A DNA stretch of 52,225 nt from the NCBI GenBank assembly GCA_934130105.1, contig CAKOXL010000006.1, positions 1-52,225 of the forward strand, given 5' to 3'. The notes beneath the pieces were generated by a model, which worked only from the letters and a program-made list of their open reading frames with translations, was not told the origin of the DNA and ran no database searches. The stretch comes from an uncultured Bacilli bacterium. GTDB lineage: Bacteria; Bacillota_I; Bacilli_A; RF39; UBA660. Below are positions 1 through 8,338 of this stretch, one piece after another (position 1 is the first letter of the stretch; each line of letters opens with the position of its first letter). The translations under genes were made by a program, and so were the position numbers.

Positions 1-1215
1 ACAGGCTATACATATTATACAAAAGTATGTAGTAAAGCCGGATTATGTAGTGGAGTATCAAGTTATCAAGTAAAACTCGATAAAACTAAACCAACTATAA
101 GTTATAATTTACAAGAAGATACATATGAAATAGGTACAACGGTAACAGTAACTGGAAATGATAATAACTTTAGTAGTCTATGGGTACATGTATATAAGGA
201 TGGAAGTTTTGTTGAAGAAAAATCGGTTACATCATTAAATGGTAATACATTTGATGTAAAAATGGATTCAAGTGGTACTTGGGAAATATATGCATTAGTT
301 TATGATAAAGCTGGCAATAAACAAGAAGAGCACGTTAACAACGATGGTTTTGCTAGAAGAACATATAATATCAAGCCTAAATGCTCATATGCCATTGGCA
401 ATTATTGGCAGTTCGAATACACAGGATCAGTTGACAAATTTACAGTTCCAACAGGATGCTCAGGCGTATACAAATTAGAAGTATGGGGTGCTGAGGGTGG
501 TGGCCATCCACAAGATGGAAGCTACGGTAATGCTGGAAACAAAGGTGGCTTGGGTGGATACTCTTATGGTAATATTAGAATTTCTACTGGCACAGATTTA
601 TACATTGTAGTAGGTGGCTTAGGTCACAATAAAGCTACTCATAGTAATAGTGACGGTGGCTATAATGGTGGAGGCTTTGGCGGTAAAACCTCAACTATGG
701 GAAGTGGCGGAGGTGGCGCAACGCATATAGCTACTTCGAATTATGGTGAATTATCAAATTACTACACACAATATGCCAATCATTCAGATGATGTACTGAT
801 AGTTGCCGGTGGTGGAGGCGGTTCAGACGATATTAATAACTCTCCTACCGTAGGTGGCTCAGGTGGTGGTGAAACAGGCGGCCAAGGTGAATTATGGTTA
901 GATGATTATGTTGCACCAGATAATCAAGCAGGTGTATATCCACATGATGATGGTAAAGGTGGTACTCAAAGTTGTGGTTATGCAAGCAGTATTTATGCAC
1001 AAGGCTTTGGCCAAGGACAAAGCTTTACTGGTAACAGTGACGGTGGTGGAGCTGGCGGTGGCTGGTGTGGCGGATCTATCACAGATAGCAATAATGGTGC
1101 CGGTGGTGGCGGTTCTGGTCACATAAATACAACCTACCTTACTGATTCAGGAATGCAAAATGGAGTAAGAAGTGGTAATGGTTATGCAAAAATAACTTTA
1201 GTATCACTTGATTAG
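1..1215 (+). CDS. Glycine-rich extracellular/surface protein, 3' part only
   Basis: The reading frame is open from base 1, so the true start lies outside the window; an internal ATG at 262 is not convincing as the start because the frame continues upstream with Ig-like beta-sandwich sequence (alternating Thr/Val/Tyr strands, about residues 25-100 of the visible part). The C-terminal two thirds is extremely rich in Gly-Gly and Gly-Gly-Gly runs with regularly spaced aromatic and Asn residues, resembling the glycine-rich domain found in ALK/LTK-type proteins and in many gut Firmicutes surface proteins. No sortase motif or membrane helix follows the domain, so the protein ends in this domain. It is likely secreted and anchored, if at all, by its missing N-terminus. 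Role unknown; adhesion or matrix binding is a guess. A strong terminator follows directly. Confidence 0.75.
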   Translation, partial: TGYTYYTKVCSKAGLCSGVSSYQVKLDKTKPTISYNLQEDTYEIGTTVTVTGNDNNFSSLWVHVYKDGSFVEEKSVTSLNGNTFDVKMDSSGTWEIYALVYDKAGNKQEEHVNNDGFARRTYNIKPKCSYAIGNYWQFEYTGSVDKFTVPTGCSGVYKLEVWGAEGGGHPQDGSYGNAGNKGGLGGYSYGNIRISTGTDLYIVVGGLGHNKATHSNSDGGYNGGGFGGKTSTMGSGGGGATHIATSNYGELSNYYTQYANHSDDVLIVAGGGGGSDDINNSPTVGGSGGGETGGQGELWLDDYVAPDNQAGVYPHDDGKGGTQSCGYASSIYAQGFGQGQSFTGNSDGGGAGGGWCGGSITDSNNGAGGGGSGHINTTYLTDSGMQNGVRSGNGYAKITLVSLD

Positions 1216-1230
1216 TTATAATATCTTATG

Positions 1231-1262
1231 AAGTCAATGAATTATGCATTGACTTTTTTTTA
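1231..1262 (+). terminator. Intrinsic terminator of the glycine-rich protein gene
   Basis: A perfect 9-bp stem (1231-1239 with 1247-1255, 7-nt loop) runs straight into a T-tract ending at 1261. Confidence 0.9.
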
Positions 1263-1325
1263 AGGTCTAATTATTATGAGTTAAATTGTTTTTTTACCAA
1301 TTATCTAAATTTATTTTATTTACTC

Positions 1326-1360
1326 ATATAAAAACCTCACTTTTTACAAAAAATGAGGTT
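1326..1360 (-). terminator. Intrinsic terminator of the tetR-type gene (minus strand)
   Basis: A 7-bp stem pairs 1333-1339 with 1354-1360. Read on the minus strand it is followed by a short T-run, just past the stop codon of the regulator gene. Confidence 0.65.
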
Positions 1361-1398
1361 ATATTAATCAATGTATTTTCTATATTGGAAGATTAAAA

Positions 1399-1998
1399 TC
1401 ACTTTATCAGTAAAACAATAATTTTTATTACTTCTTGCTTCATAACATCATAATTCATAGAACTATGCTTGTGATAAACAACTTCATGGCAATAATTTTC
1501 AACGATACCAATAATAATATGGACTTTTTCTAATAAGTTTTCAGAATAAATACCAAAGTTATTTAATTCTTCTATAATCTTTTCAGTAGTTTCTAATTCT
1601 TTATCATGAAATATTTTAGCAATCTCTTCATCTTGATGTGATAACGCAACCATTTCCTCATGAGCTTTTTTGGAAAGAGTATGCTCTTTAATAAAAATTT
1701 GTAGCATCTCTTCTAATACTATTTCTAAACTATTTAAATTAAATTTCTTCTTTTTTAACACTTCTAAAATAGGAAACATAATATTATCAGAATAATTTTT
1801 AATACCTTCTATAAAGATTTCTTTTTTATCATTAAAATATTGGTAGATAATACCAGTAGAAACACCAGCATATTTCGCAATATCCGTAGTAGTAGTTTTA
1901 TAGTAACCTTCTTCACACATTAATTCAAATCCCATTTTAATAATTCTATTTCTTTTTTCAATGGAACGTTTTTGAGTAGGAATTCTAACATCAGACAT
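1399..1998 (-). CDS. TetR/AcrR family transcriptional regulator
   Basis: The 199-residue product has a typical TetR N-terminal helix-turn-helix: a basic start, then a segment ending in the family hallmark GIIYQYFNDKKEIF at about residues 48-61, followed by an all-helical ligand-binding/dimerisation half. The start is supported by a strong minus-strand ribosome site (AAGAAGGTG) just upstream. The gene is divergent from the ABC transporter pair at 2147-5222 across a 148-base gap, the usual arrangement for a local repressor of an exporter. I infer that it represses that operon and possibly itself, and is released by a substrate of the transporter; the ligand cannot be read from the sequence. Confidence 0.9.
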   Translation of the reverse strand: MSDVRIPTQKRSIEKRNRIIKMGFELMCEEGYYKTTTTDIAKYAGVSTGIIYQYFNDKKEIFIEGIKNYSDNIMFPILEVLKKKKFNLNSLEIVLEEMLQIFIKEHTLSKKAHEEMVALSHQDEEIAKIFHDKELETTEKIIEELNNFGIYSENLLEKVHIIIGIVENYCHEVVYHKHSSMNYDVMKQEVIKIIVLLIK

Positions 1999-2042
1999 GA
2001 TTGCACCTTCTTTTTTTATTACATTATATAGCTTTTTGCATT

Positions 2043-2062
2043 TTATTTCAATAATGTGATAA
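2043..2062. promoter_or_regulatory. Candidate TetR operator
   Basis: A 20-base imperfect palindrome (7 of 10 symmetric positions match) lies between the divergent starts, just upstream of the -35 box at 2078. Size and place suit a TetR-family operator, but in such AT-rich DNA the symmetry could be chance. Confidence 0.3.
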
Positions 2063-2077
2063 AAAATTCATATTTTG

Positions 2078-2106
2078 TTGACTTTCTTTTTCTAACATCA
2101 TATAAT
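2078..2106 (+). promoter_or_regulatory. Sigma-A-type promoter of the ABC operon
   Basis: TTGACT at 2078-2083 and TATAAT at 2101-2106 are separated by exactly 17 bases. Because the -10 box overlaps an in-frame ATG at 2105, that ATG cannot be the translation start of the next gene; the start at 2147 with its own AGGAGG site must be used. Confidence 0.88.
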
Positions 2107-2146
2107 GAGAATGAAATGTGAAATAAATATCATATTAGGAGGATAT

Positions 2147-2857
2147 ATGGAAGAGTTAATTCATTTTAAAAATGTAAAAAAGACTTATCAAATAGGAGAA
2201 AAAAAGTATAATGCACTAGATTCTGTTAGTTTTACTATCAATAAAGGTGAATTTGTAGTAATACTAGGGCCAAGTGGAGCTGGAAAATCTACTTTATTAA
2301 ACTTACTAGGTGGTATGGATAAAGCTACTAGTGGTACGATCCAAGTAGGAGATGAAATAATTTCTAATTATGGTGACAAAGAACTTACTAGTTATCGTAG
2401 TGAAAATGTTGGCTTTATTTTTCAGTTTTATAACATTTTACCAACTCTTACTGTTTTAGAAAATGTTGAACTTGTTAGTGAGATAGTGAAAAAACCAAAA
2501 AATGCTAAGAAAATATTAAAAGAAGTAGGGCTTGAAAAACATTATAATAAATTTCCTAATCAATTATCAGGTGGAGAGCAACAAAGAGTATCCATTGCTA
2601 GAGCGATTGCTAAAGATCCACTTTTACTATTATGTGATGAACCAACTGGAGCACTTGATTCTAAAACAGGTGTAGAAGTATTAAAATTATTAAAAAAACA
2701 GTGTGATAGCAACAATGGTGAAAATACAGTAGTTATTGTTACTCACAATTCCTTAATTGCTGAAATTGCTGATCGTGTTATTAGACTTAAAAATGGCAAA
2801 GTAGAAAGCAACGAAATTAATAAAAAGCCAAAAGATATAGATGAGGTTGTGTGGTAA
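2147..2857 (+). CDS. ABC transporter ATP-binding subunit, MacB/LolD type
   Basis: The product (236 residues from the ATG at 2147) is a complete ABC ATPase: Walker A GPSGAGKST near residue 40, a Q-loop FQF, signature LSGGEQQR, Walker B LLLCDEPTGALD and H-loop VTHN. The order and the DEPTGALD motif are typical of the MacB/LolD/FtsE group, which pairs with FtsX-like permeases. The start at 2147 is chosen over the ATG at 2105 because the latter sits in the -10 box and 2147 has a perfect TAGGAGG site. The permease gene follows at once (stop at 2857, start at 2859). Together they probably act as a mechanotransmission-type or peptide/lipid exporter under the control of the divergent TetR protein. 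Confidence 0.93.
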   Translation: MEELIHFKNVKKTYQIGEKKYNALDSVSFTINKGEFVVILGPSGAGKSTLLNLLGGMDKATSGTIQVGDEIISNYGDKELTSYRSENVGFIFQFYNILPTLTVLENVELVSEIVKKPKNAKKILKEVGLEKHYNKFPNQLSGGEQQRVSIARAIAKDPLLLLCDEPTGALDSKTGVEVLKLLKKQCDSNNGENTVVIVTHNSLIAEIADRVIRLKNGKVESNEINKKPKDIDEVVW

Positions 2858-2858
2858 T

Positions 2859-5222
2859 ATGTTAAAGAGAAAAATGTTTCGTGAAATCATGCAAAATAAG
2901 TCTCAGTTTTTAACAATATTCCTAATGGTATTAATTGGCGTTATGGTATATGTTGGAATTGAAGCTTATATGGCAGGAATGATTACTACTAGAGATAACT
3001 TCTATCAGCAAAATAATATTCAAGATTTAAATATACTTGGTACTAATTTTACACAAAGTGATTTAGAAAAAGTAAAGGCACTTGCTCATGTAAATGATGC
3101 TGAAAGAAAGTTAGTAGTAACTGGAGTTGATGCTAAAAATAACGATAAAACTTATTTAGTTAATTTTATTGAGTCTAATAATATTTCTAAATTTTATGTT
3201 TTTGAGGGAGAAGAATTTGATTCCAATAAAAAAGGTGTATGGCTAGATAATTTTTATGCTAAAGAAAATTACTTAAAAGTTGGAGATACCATTCAAATAA
3301 AATATGATGGCTTTATTCTAGATGAAAAAATACTAGGCCTTATTAATGTACCGGATCATTTATATGATACTAGTGATGAGAGCGAATTAGTTCCTAATCG
3401 TAAAAAGTATGGTTTTGTTTATCTTTCTAGTAAGGAAATACCAGAAGAATATATCAAAGATATGGTATCTTCTAAAATGAATGTAGATAGTAATCTACTA
3501 AAAAACTTCAATTATGAAGATTATATTCCTTATAATTATATTATGGTTGATGTTGATGATAAAGATAATGTTAACCAAGTTAAAAATGAAATAGAAGATA
3601 ATATTTCTAACACGCTTGCTGTTATTAAAACGGAAGATACTTCTTCTGATATGATGTATCAGGGAGAAATTGATGAGGGTAGTTCCTATGTAGGAATATT
3701 CTCAGGATTATTCTTATTTATCGCTATGTTATCAGTAATTACTACTATGACTAGGGTCGTCAAGAAACAAAAATTACAGATTGGTACTTTAAAAGCACTA
3801 GGATTTAAAAATAGTAAAATAGCGCTTCACTATATTAGTTATGGATTCTTTGTTTCTTTCCTTGGAGCAATAGGTGGCATTTTACTAGGTAGATTTTTTA
3901 TTGGTAACGTATTTCTTAACTTAGAGATGTCTTTCTTTGAAGCTCCTAATGGAAAACCAGTCGTTCATCTTACTAGTTATTTAGTAGCTATTTGTGTTGT
4001 ATTAGTTGTTTCTTTAATTACTTATCTTACTTGCCATAAAGAATTAAAGAAAATTCCAGCTGAATCATTAAGAAATGAACTTCCTAAAGTAAAAAATCAT
4101 AGCCTAAATATTACGACCAAAAAACCTTTTAACAAATTAAGTTTTTCTAGTAAATGGAACTTAAGAGATATCATTCGTAATAAATTTAGAACCATTACGG
4201 GAGTAGTTGGAATTGTTGGATGCTGTACTTTAATTGTTTGTGCTTTTGGTATGCTAAACAGTATGAATCACTTTATTAAATTACAGTTTGAAGATTTATA
4301 TGATTTTCAGTATAAACTTACTTTAAAAGAAAATCTTTCTTCCGATACTTTAAAAGAATTAGAAAGTACATATGGTAATAGTACCAGTCAAACTTTAGGA
4401 ATTGAAATTAAAGATGATGATGGAAATAGAGTAACCAATACTATTTTTGTAGATGACACTAATAATTTAATTAGATTCCAAGATAAAAATGGTAAATTTA
4501 TGAAGCTAACCGATGATACTGGTGTTTATGTTACCAATAAACTTGCCGAAAATAATCATTATAAGATAGGAGATACTATTAAGTGGCATGTTTATGGCGA
4601 TAACACTTATTATGAATCTAAGATTGTGGGATTTAATAAGGATCCACAAAATCAAAATGTTACAGTAACAAAAGCATATTTAGAAAGTTTAGGTATCAAG
4701 TATCAACCAGACTCTTTATATACTAATAGTAACCTAGAAAATAAAAAAGAAATAGAAGGCGTTAGCTTAATTCAAGATAAAATGGCTTTAAAAGATAGTA
4801 TGGAATCAATGCTATCTATGATGAGAACTATGATTTTATTAATCATTTGTTTCGCTATTTTACTTGGTGCCGTTATTATTTATAATATGGGTATTTTATC
4901 TTATAGTGAAAAAGAATATCAGTTTGCGACATTAAAGGTATTAGGCTTTAAAGAAGAAAAAATTAAGAAAATATTTATTAAACAGAATATCTTTATTACC
5001 TTTTTATCAGTTATCATTGGACTACCTAGTGGTTATTACCTTACTAAATGGTTATTTAAAGCTTGCCTAGATGATAATTTTGACTTTGGCGTTCATATCA
5101 ATGTTAGTACTTATATTCTAGCAACTATTGGTACCTTCTTAGTATCTTATATTGTTTCAAGATTCCTAGCTAAGAAAATTGATAAAATAGATATGGTTAG
5201 CAGTTTAAAAGGAAATGAATAA
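2859..5222 (+). CDS. FtsX-like permease of the MacB-type ABC system
   Basis: The 787-residue membrane protein has the duplicated FtsX/MacB plan. A first helix near residues 15-40 is followed by a large extracellular region and three helices (about 275-390). After a cytoplasmic linker the plan repeats: one helix near 440-460, another extracellular region, and three helices to the C-terminus. Two cytoplasmic coupling segments (LKALGFKNSKI and LKVLGFKEEKI) contact the ATPase. The start at 2859 is preferred to an in-frame ATG at 2841 that overlaps the ATPase gene by 17 bases; a GAGGT ribosome site precedes 2859. Close homologues are annotated as ABC transporter permeases; substrate unknown. Confidence 0.9.
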   Translation: MLKRKMFREIMQNKSQFLTIFLMVLIGVMVYVGIEAYMAGMITTRDNFYQQNNIQDLNILGTNFTQSDLEKVKALAHVNDAERKLVVTGVDAKNNDKTYLVNFIESNNISKFYVFEGEEFDSNKKGVWLDNFYAKENYLKVGDTIQIKYDGFILDEKILGLINVPDHLYDTSDESELVPNRKKYGFVYLSSKEIPEEYIKDMVSSKMNVDSNLLKNFNYEDYIPYNYIMVDVDDKDNVNQVKNEIEDNISNTLAVIKTEDTSSDMMYQGEIDEGSSYVGIFSGLFLFIAMLSVITTMTRVVKKQKLQIGTLKALGFKNSKIALHYISYGFFVSFLGAIGGILLGRFFIGNVFLNLEMSFFEAPNGKPVVHLTSYLVAICVVLVVSLITYLTCHKELKKIPAESLRNELPKVKNHSLNITTKKPFNKLSFSSKWNLRDIIRNKFRTITGVVGIVGCCTLIVCAFGMLNSMNHFIKLQFEDLYDFQYKLTLKENLSSDTLKELESTYGNSTSQTLGIEIKDDDGNRVTNTIFVDDTNNLIRFQDKNGKFMKLTDDTGVYVTNKLAENNHYKIGDTIKWHVYGDNTYYESKIVGFNKDPQNQNVTVTKAYLESLGIKYQPDSLYTNSNLENKKEIEGVSLIQDKMALKDSMESMLSMMRTMILLIICFAILLGAVIIYNMGILSYSEKEYQFATLKVLGFKEEKIKKIFIKQNIFITFLSVIIGLPSGYYLTKWLFKACLDDNFDFGVHINVSTYILATIGTFLVSYIVSRFLAKKIDKIDMVSSLKGNE

Positions 5223-5253
5223 AAGAAATTTATAAAAATATAAATTTCTTTTT
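5223..5253 (+). terminator. Intrinsic terminator of the TetR-linked ABC operon
   Basis: A perfect 12-bp stem (5223-5234 with 5239-5250) with a 4-base loop is followed by T-rich sequence. Confidence 0.9.
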
Positions 5254-5351
5254 CCTTTTTCTATTTATAAGTTAGTCCTTTTTAAAATATTAAAAAAATG
5301 ATATAATTTATTCATAAAATAAATAGAAGATAAAATTTAAAGGAGTACAAT

Positions 5352-6095
5352 ATGAGTAAAAAAGGGCTAAAAAAAACAAGCATTTCGATAGTAACAGTAC
5401 TAATACTATTAGTTGGTGGTTACAATTATCAAGATATTTATAATATCATAGATAACAATTTAGCATCTGTTTTAGAAAAAAAGGAAGAAGTTAAATATTC
5501 TTATGATATTACTAAAATACCACCATATTCTGGTTCTAGTTATGTGATTATTAATGATAACATTCCTAATTTTACTGAAAGTGATAAAACAACAGAATCT
5601 TTTGAAAGTTATAGTGAACTAGATTCAATTGGTAGATGTGGCGTTGCTTTTAGTAATATTGGTAAAGATTTAATGCCAACAGAAGAAAGAGGCTCTATTG
5701 GTATGATAAAACCATCTGGTTGGCATACAGTAAAATATGATATTGTCGATGGAAAGTATTTATATAATAGATGTCATTTGATAGGATATCAATTAACAGG
5801 CGAAAATGCTAATGATAAAAATTTAATTACTTGTACTAGATATATGAATACTGTTGGTATGTTAGAATTTGAAAATAAAGTTGCAAGTTATATTAAAGAA
5901 ACAAACAATCATGTTTTATATAGAGTAACACCTATTTTTGAAGATGATAATTTATTAGCAACTGGAGTAGAGATGGAAGCATATTCCGTAGAAGATAATG
6001 GTAAAGGTATTATGTTTCATATTTTTGTTTATAATGTTCAGGATGGTATAACAATTGATTATAAAACTGGAGATAGCACCTTAAGTACCAATTAA
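5352..6095 (+). CDS. DNA/RNA non-specific endonuclease, DNA-entry nuclease type
   Basis: The product has 247 residues. An N-terminal hydrophobic segment (about residues 8-24, after a Lys-rich start) is a signal peptide or membrane anchor. The nuclease domain spans about 90-245. The segment NRCHLIGYQLTG at 139-150 corresponds to the (D/N)R(G/C)H active-site motif of the EndA/NucA beta-beta-alpha-metal family, with His142 the expected general base and the Asn in ENANDKNLIT the metal-ligand region. EndA-type enzymes degrade extracellular DNA and, in competent bacteria, one strand during uptake. A role in nutrient scavenging or DNA entry is inferred; a comN-like gene lies 6 kb away but no com uptake genes are seen. 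A -10 box (TATAAT, 5302-5307) and an AAAGGAG site precede it. Confidence 0.9.
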   Translation: MSKKGLKKTSISIVTVLILLVGGYNYQDIYNIIDNNLASVLEKKEEVKYSYDITKIPPYSGSSYVIINDNIPNFTESDKTTESFESYSELDSIGRCGVAFSNIGKDLMPTEERGSIGMIKPSGWHTVKYDIVDGKYLYNRCHLIGYQLTGENANDKNLITCTRYMNTVGMLEFENKVASYIKETNNHVLYRVTPIFEDDNLLATGVEMEAYSVEDNGKGIMFHIFVYNVQDGITIDYKTGDSTLSTN

Positions 6096-6157
6096 CTAAG
6101 AAATGTTTATACTTTTTTTAAAATTGATAGTATAATATAATCGTTTGGAGGGATTAT

Positions 6158-6910
6158 GTGATAACAATAAAGAGTGAAAGAGAAATAGAATTAATGCGTG
6201 AAGCCGGTAAAATGGTTTCTATGACACATAAATATTTAAAAGATTTTATTAAACCTGGTATTACTACCAAAGAATTAGATAGACTAGCAGAAGAATATAT
6301 TCGCAAAATGGGTGGAGTTCCAACTTGCAAGGGCTATGAAGGTTTCCCCGCTACATTATGTACTAGTGTAAATGATACAGTAGTACATGGCATTCCTGAC
6401 AACTATAAATTAAAAGATGGTGACATCATCACAATTGATATGGTTATCGGTTATAAAGGTTATCAAGGTGATGCTGCTTGGACTTATGCAGTAGGTGAAA
6501 TTAGTGATGATAAAAAGTACCTAATGGAACATACCCAAAAGGCTTTATATGAAGGTGTAAAACAAGTAAAGCCAGGTAATCATATTGGTGATATTTCAAG
6601 TGCTGTCGAAGAATATGCTAATAAATATCATTTAGGTGTAGTAAAAGAATTATGCGGTCATGGAATAGGTAGAGAAATGCATGAAGATCCCGAAGTACCT
6701 AATTATGGAACGAAAGGAACTGGCCCTAAACTTAGAGAAGGAATGGTTATTTGTATTGAACCTATGCTTAATTTAGGAACAGCTGATATCTATATGCTTG
6801 ATGATGACTGGACTATTAAAACAGATGATGGTATGCCAGCAGCTCACTATGAACACACTATCTTAGTTACAAAAGATGGCTATGAAATTTTAACACCAAG
6901 ATTAGATTAG
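6158..6910 (+). CDS. map: Methionine aminopeptidase, type I
   Basis: This 250-residue cytosolic metalloprotease removes the initiator Met from nascent proteins. All five metal ligands of the family are visible in order: Asp in TIDMVIG, Asp in YQGDAAW, His in CGHGIGREMHEDP, Glu in CIEPMLNLG and Glu in HYEHTILVTKDG. Translation appears to begin at the GTG at 6158, placed 5 bases after a TTTGGAGGG site; the ATG overlapping it at 6156 reads directly into TGA. It has its own -10 box (TATAAT, 6131-6136) and looks monocistronic. An imperfect hairpin with a long T-run (about 6940-6985) ends the transcript. Confidence 0.95.
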   Translation: MITIKSEREIELMREAGKMVSMTHKYLKDFIKPGITTKELDRLAEEYIRKMGGVPTCKGYEGFPATLCTSVNDTVVHGIPDNYKLKDGDIITIDMVIGYKGYQGDAAWTYAVGEISDDKKYLMEHTQKALYEGVKQVKPGNHIGDISSAVEEYANKYHLGVVKELCGHGIGREMHEDPEVPNYGTKGTGPKLREGMVICIEPMLNLGTADIYMLDDDWTIKTDDGMPAAHYEHTILVTKDGYEILTPRLD

Positions 6911-6936
6911 TAAATTTATATTCATTTTAATTAAGA

Positions 6937-6986
6937 AATCCTAATTAATGATAATGATTTAACATCAATTTAATAGGATTTTTTTA
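6937..6986 (+). terminator. Terminator after map
   Basis: AAATCCTA-type sequence pairs with TAGGATTT over about 8 bp with a long loop and is followed by seven Ts. The T-run adjoins the left end of the IS-derived element. Confidence 0.65.
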
Positions 6987-7093
6987 TATATAAGGAAAGT
7001 GCGTTAAGATTGGTATGAAAAAGGACTTAATAAAATTAAGTCCACATCAAAAAGATTAAAGAAAAACCTTTAATTTTTCGAATCAAGAGGTAG

Positions 7094-7264
7094 TATAGTA
7101 CCACCACAGTATGGGTAATCCATTTCGGAAGTAAGACTGAGGTAACCAATAATTTAAGTATCAGAAGCTGGAAATGTACTAATTGCGGTAATAAGAATGA
7201 TAGAGATATTAATGCGAGTATCAATATTATGTTTGAAGGATTAAGAATATATTATCAAAATTAA
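7094..7264 (+). pseudogene. tnpB (IS605 OrfB) C-terminal remnant
   Basis: A frame without a valid start ends at TAA 7262-7264 and encodes the last part of an OrfB/TnpB protein: SIRSWKCTNCGNKNDRDINA, then SINIMFEGLR. That is the second half of the C-terminal zinc ribbon plus the RuvC-III Asp in DRDIN. The first Cys pair of the zinc ribbon is lost (FGSKTEV replaces CGSKTEV context), and everything upstream is deleted. Confidence 0.85.
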
Positions 7265-7426
7265 GAAACTAAATGAAGTATAGATAAATAAAAATAATGA
7301 GTACGGTAGCGACTTTTCACGATTTAAGCCTATGGAGAATAGAGGGTACTCTATCTATGAAGTAGGAAACTTGGAAGGTAACGACCAAGGCGAATAAAAA
7401 TTTTAATTTTTATTCTTTTGTTCTTT
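7265..7426 (+). ncRNA. Omega-RNA-like right end of the IS605-type element
   Basis: Immediately after the tnpB remnant lies a segment that is identical to 36492-36654 apart from one inserted A, although the coding scraps next to it have diverged more. It contains potential pairing (GAGTAC with GTACTC, and CTATGGAG/CTCTATC segments) and ends in a 24-base near-perfect palindrome (7392-7415) followed by T-rich sequence. TnpB guide RNAs (omega/reRNA) are made from exactly this part of IS200/IS605 elements, so I read it as an omega-RNA scaffold or its relic. Transcription is not shown. Confidence 0.5.
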
Positions 7427-7495
7427 TTTAGGCAGTTATCAATGTTTTTAATAACTATTTTAAGTCATTTTAAAACTTTTTAATGCCATTATTTG

Positions 7496-7512
7496 AAATT
7501 TGTGGTATAATA
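7496..7512 (+). promoter_or_regulatory. Extended -10 promoter of the four-paralogue operon
   Basis: TGGTATAAT (7503-7511) is an extended -10 element; no good -35 box is visible. The 17-base string AAATTTRTGGTATAATA here matches the promoters of two solenoid genes (19832-19848, 23176-23192) at 16 of 17 positions. An 80-90-base leader follows. Confidence 0.7.
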
Positions 7513-7600
7513 CCAAGGACTTTGTGTGTAGCACCATGTATTAATTACTATGTTATACATAAATTAATTGAAAATTATTAGTAATAGGAGTGATTGTTTT

Positions 7601-8293
7601 ATGTATATAAAACCAAGTGGAGTAGTATATAGTTTTTGGAATTACCCATTAGAAAAAATGGATGATAACACTTCACCAGATATTAAAAAGGTTGTAGAAC
7701 TTAGAGAAAAAATACTATCTATGGTTGATACTTTAATAACTGAAGAAGAATATAGTGAGATGAAAAAGATTATATGTAGAACAGCGGCTAATAAATTTAT
7801 AAATACAATAGATATATTTAATCTTATGTTTGATGTACCAAGCACTTGTTTACTTTCTGAAGTAGATCATTTAGTCACACTTGGATTTCTTAGTGAAAAC
7901 ATTTTAACCAAGCCAGACATAGTTAAAATAACATATTTAATGCTTGAAGTTCAAAATAGATTACTATATACAGCACGTAATTTTTTTACAACAGTTAGTA
8001 AATCAGAAAATGAAGTAGAATATATTGAAAATATGCTAGAACAATTAAAAAAGGAAAACTCAGATTATATTAAAATACTAGAAGACGTATATCATAGCTG
8101 GATAGATAATACTTTTACTGATAATAGAGTTAAAAAATTTATGCAAGAAAAAAGTGATATCTTTATAAAAGAAGTAATAAAAATGGCAATACAAATTTTA
8201 AATATTAAAAAAGCAGACAATAAAAGAGTAATAGAAAGCTATTCACATGATAAAAAAGCCAAATTTTATTATAGTAAAATAGATAAACAGTAA
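7601..8293 (+). CDS. Tandem paralogue family, member 1 (function unknown)
   Basis: I do not recognise this 230-residue protein. It is the first of four paralogues in one operon. It is predicted helical and soluble, with no signal or membrane segment. Family features visible here: an aromatic YP-type motif near residue 17 (FWNYPLEK), a basic helix ending KILSMV near 45, a Thr-Glu-Glu-Tyr helix near 55-60, KFINTIDIFNLMFDVP near 74-89, a GFLSENI turn near 107, an EVQNRLL helix, and a late (Y/H)SWIDNTF motif. The start is ATG 7601 with a TAGGAGTGA site rather than the in-frame TTG at 7568. A promoter at 7496-7512 drives the cluster. Confidence 0.75.
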   Translation: MYIKPSGVVYSFWNYPLEKMDDNTSPDIKKVVELREKILSMVDTLITEEEYSEMKKIICRTAANKFINTIDIFNLMFDVPSTCLLSEVDHLVTLGFLSENILTKPDIVKITYLMLEVQNRLLYTARNFFTTVSKSENEVEYIENMLEQLKKENSDYIKILEDVYHSWIDNTFTDNRVKKFMQEKSDIFIKEVIKMAIQILNIKKADNKRVIESYSHDKKAKFYYSKIDKQ

Positions 8294-8338
8294 TAATAAT
8301 ATTAGAATTATTAAAATAAATTAGTTTTAGGAGGATAT

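Larger units (their letters stand above)
6981..7426 (+). mobile_element. Internally deleted IS605-type element, copy 1
   Basis: This about 446-bp block and the block at 36283-36654 share a left boundary (19 of 20 bases identical, 6981-7000 against 36283-36302), a decayed tnpB 3' end, and an almost identical 160-base right end finishing at TTCTTTTGTTCTTT. Between the left end and the tnpB scrap the copies differ. This one carries hairpins at 7023-7043 (9-bp stem, 3-base loop) and about 7056-7078. No transposase remains, so the element would need a helper in trans. Boundaries are inferred from where the two copies stop matching. Confidence 0.75.

Noticed and set aside
898..1126. Overlapping 74-codon frames within the glycine-rich region on both strands
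   Set aside because: Shadows of GGN-rich codons; no start signals, and the plus-strand glycine-rich frame is clearly the coding one.
2105..2146. ATG at 2105 as start of the ABC ATPase gene
   Set aside because: It overlaps the TATAAT of a near-ideal promoter; ATG 2147 has a proper AGGAGG site.
7036..7224. Minus-strand 62-codon frame within the IS-derived element
   Set aside because: It is antisense to the tnpB remnant and has no supporting signals.
7265..7426. Riboswitch or group II intron piece
   Set aside because: The segment is joined to a tnpB 3' end in both copies and to no downstream regulated gene, so an IS right end with omega-RNA-like sequence is the simpler reading.
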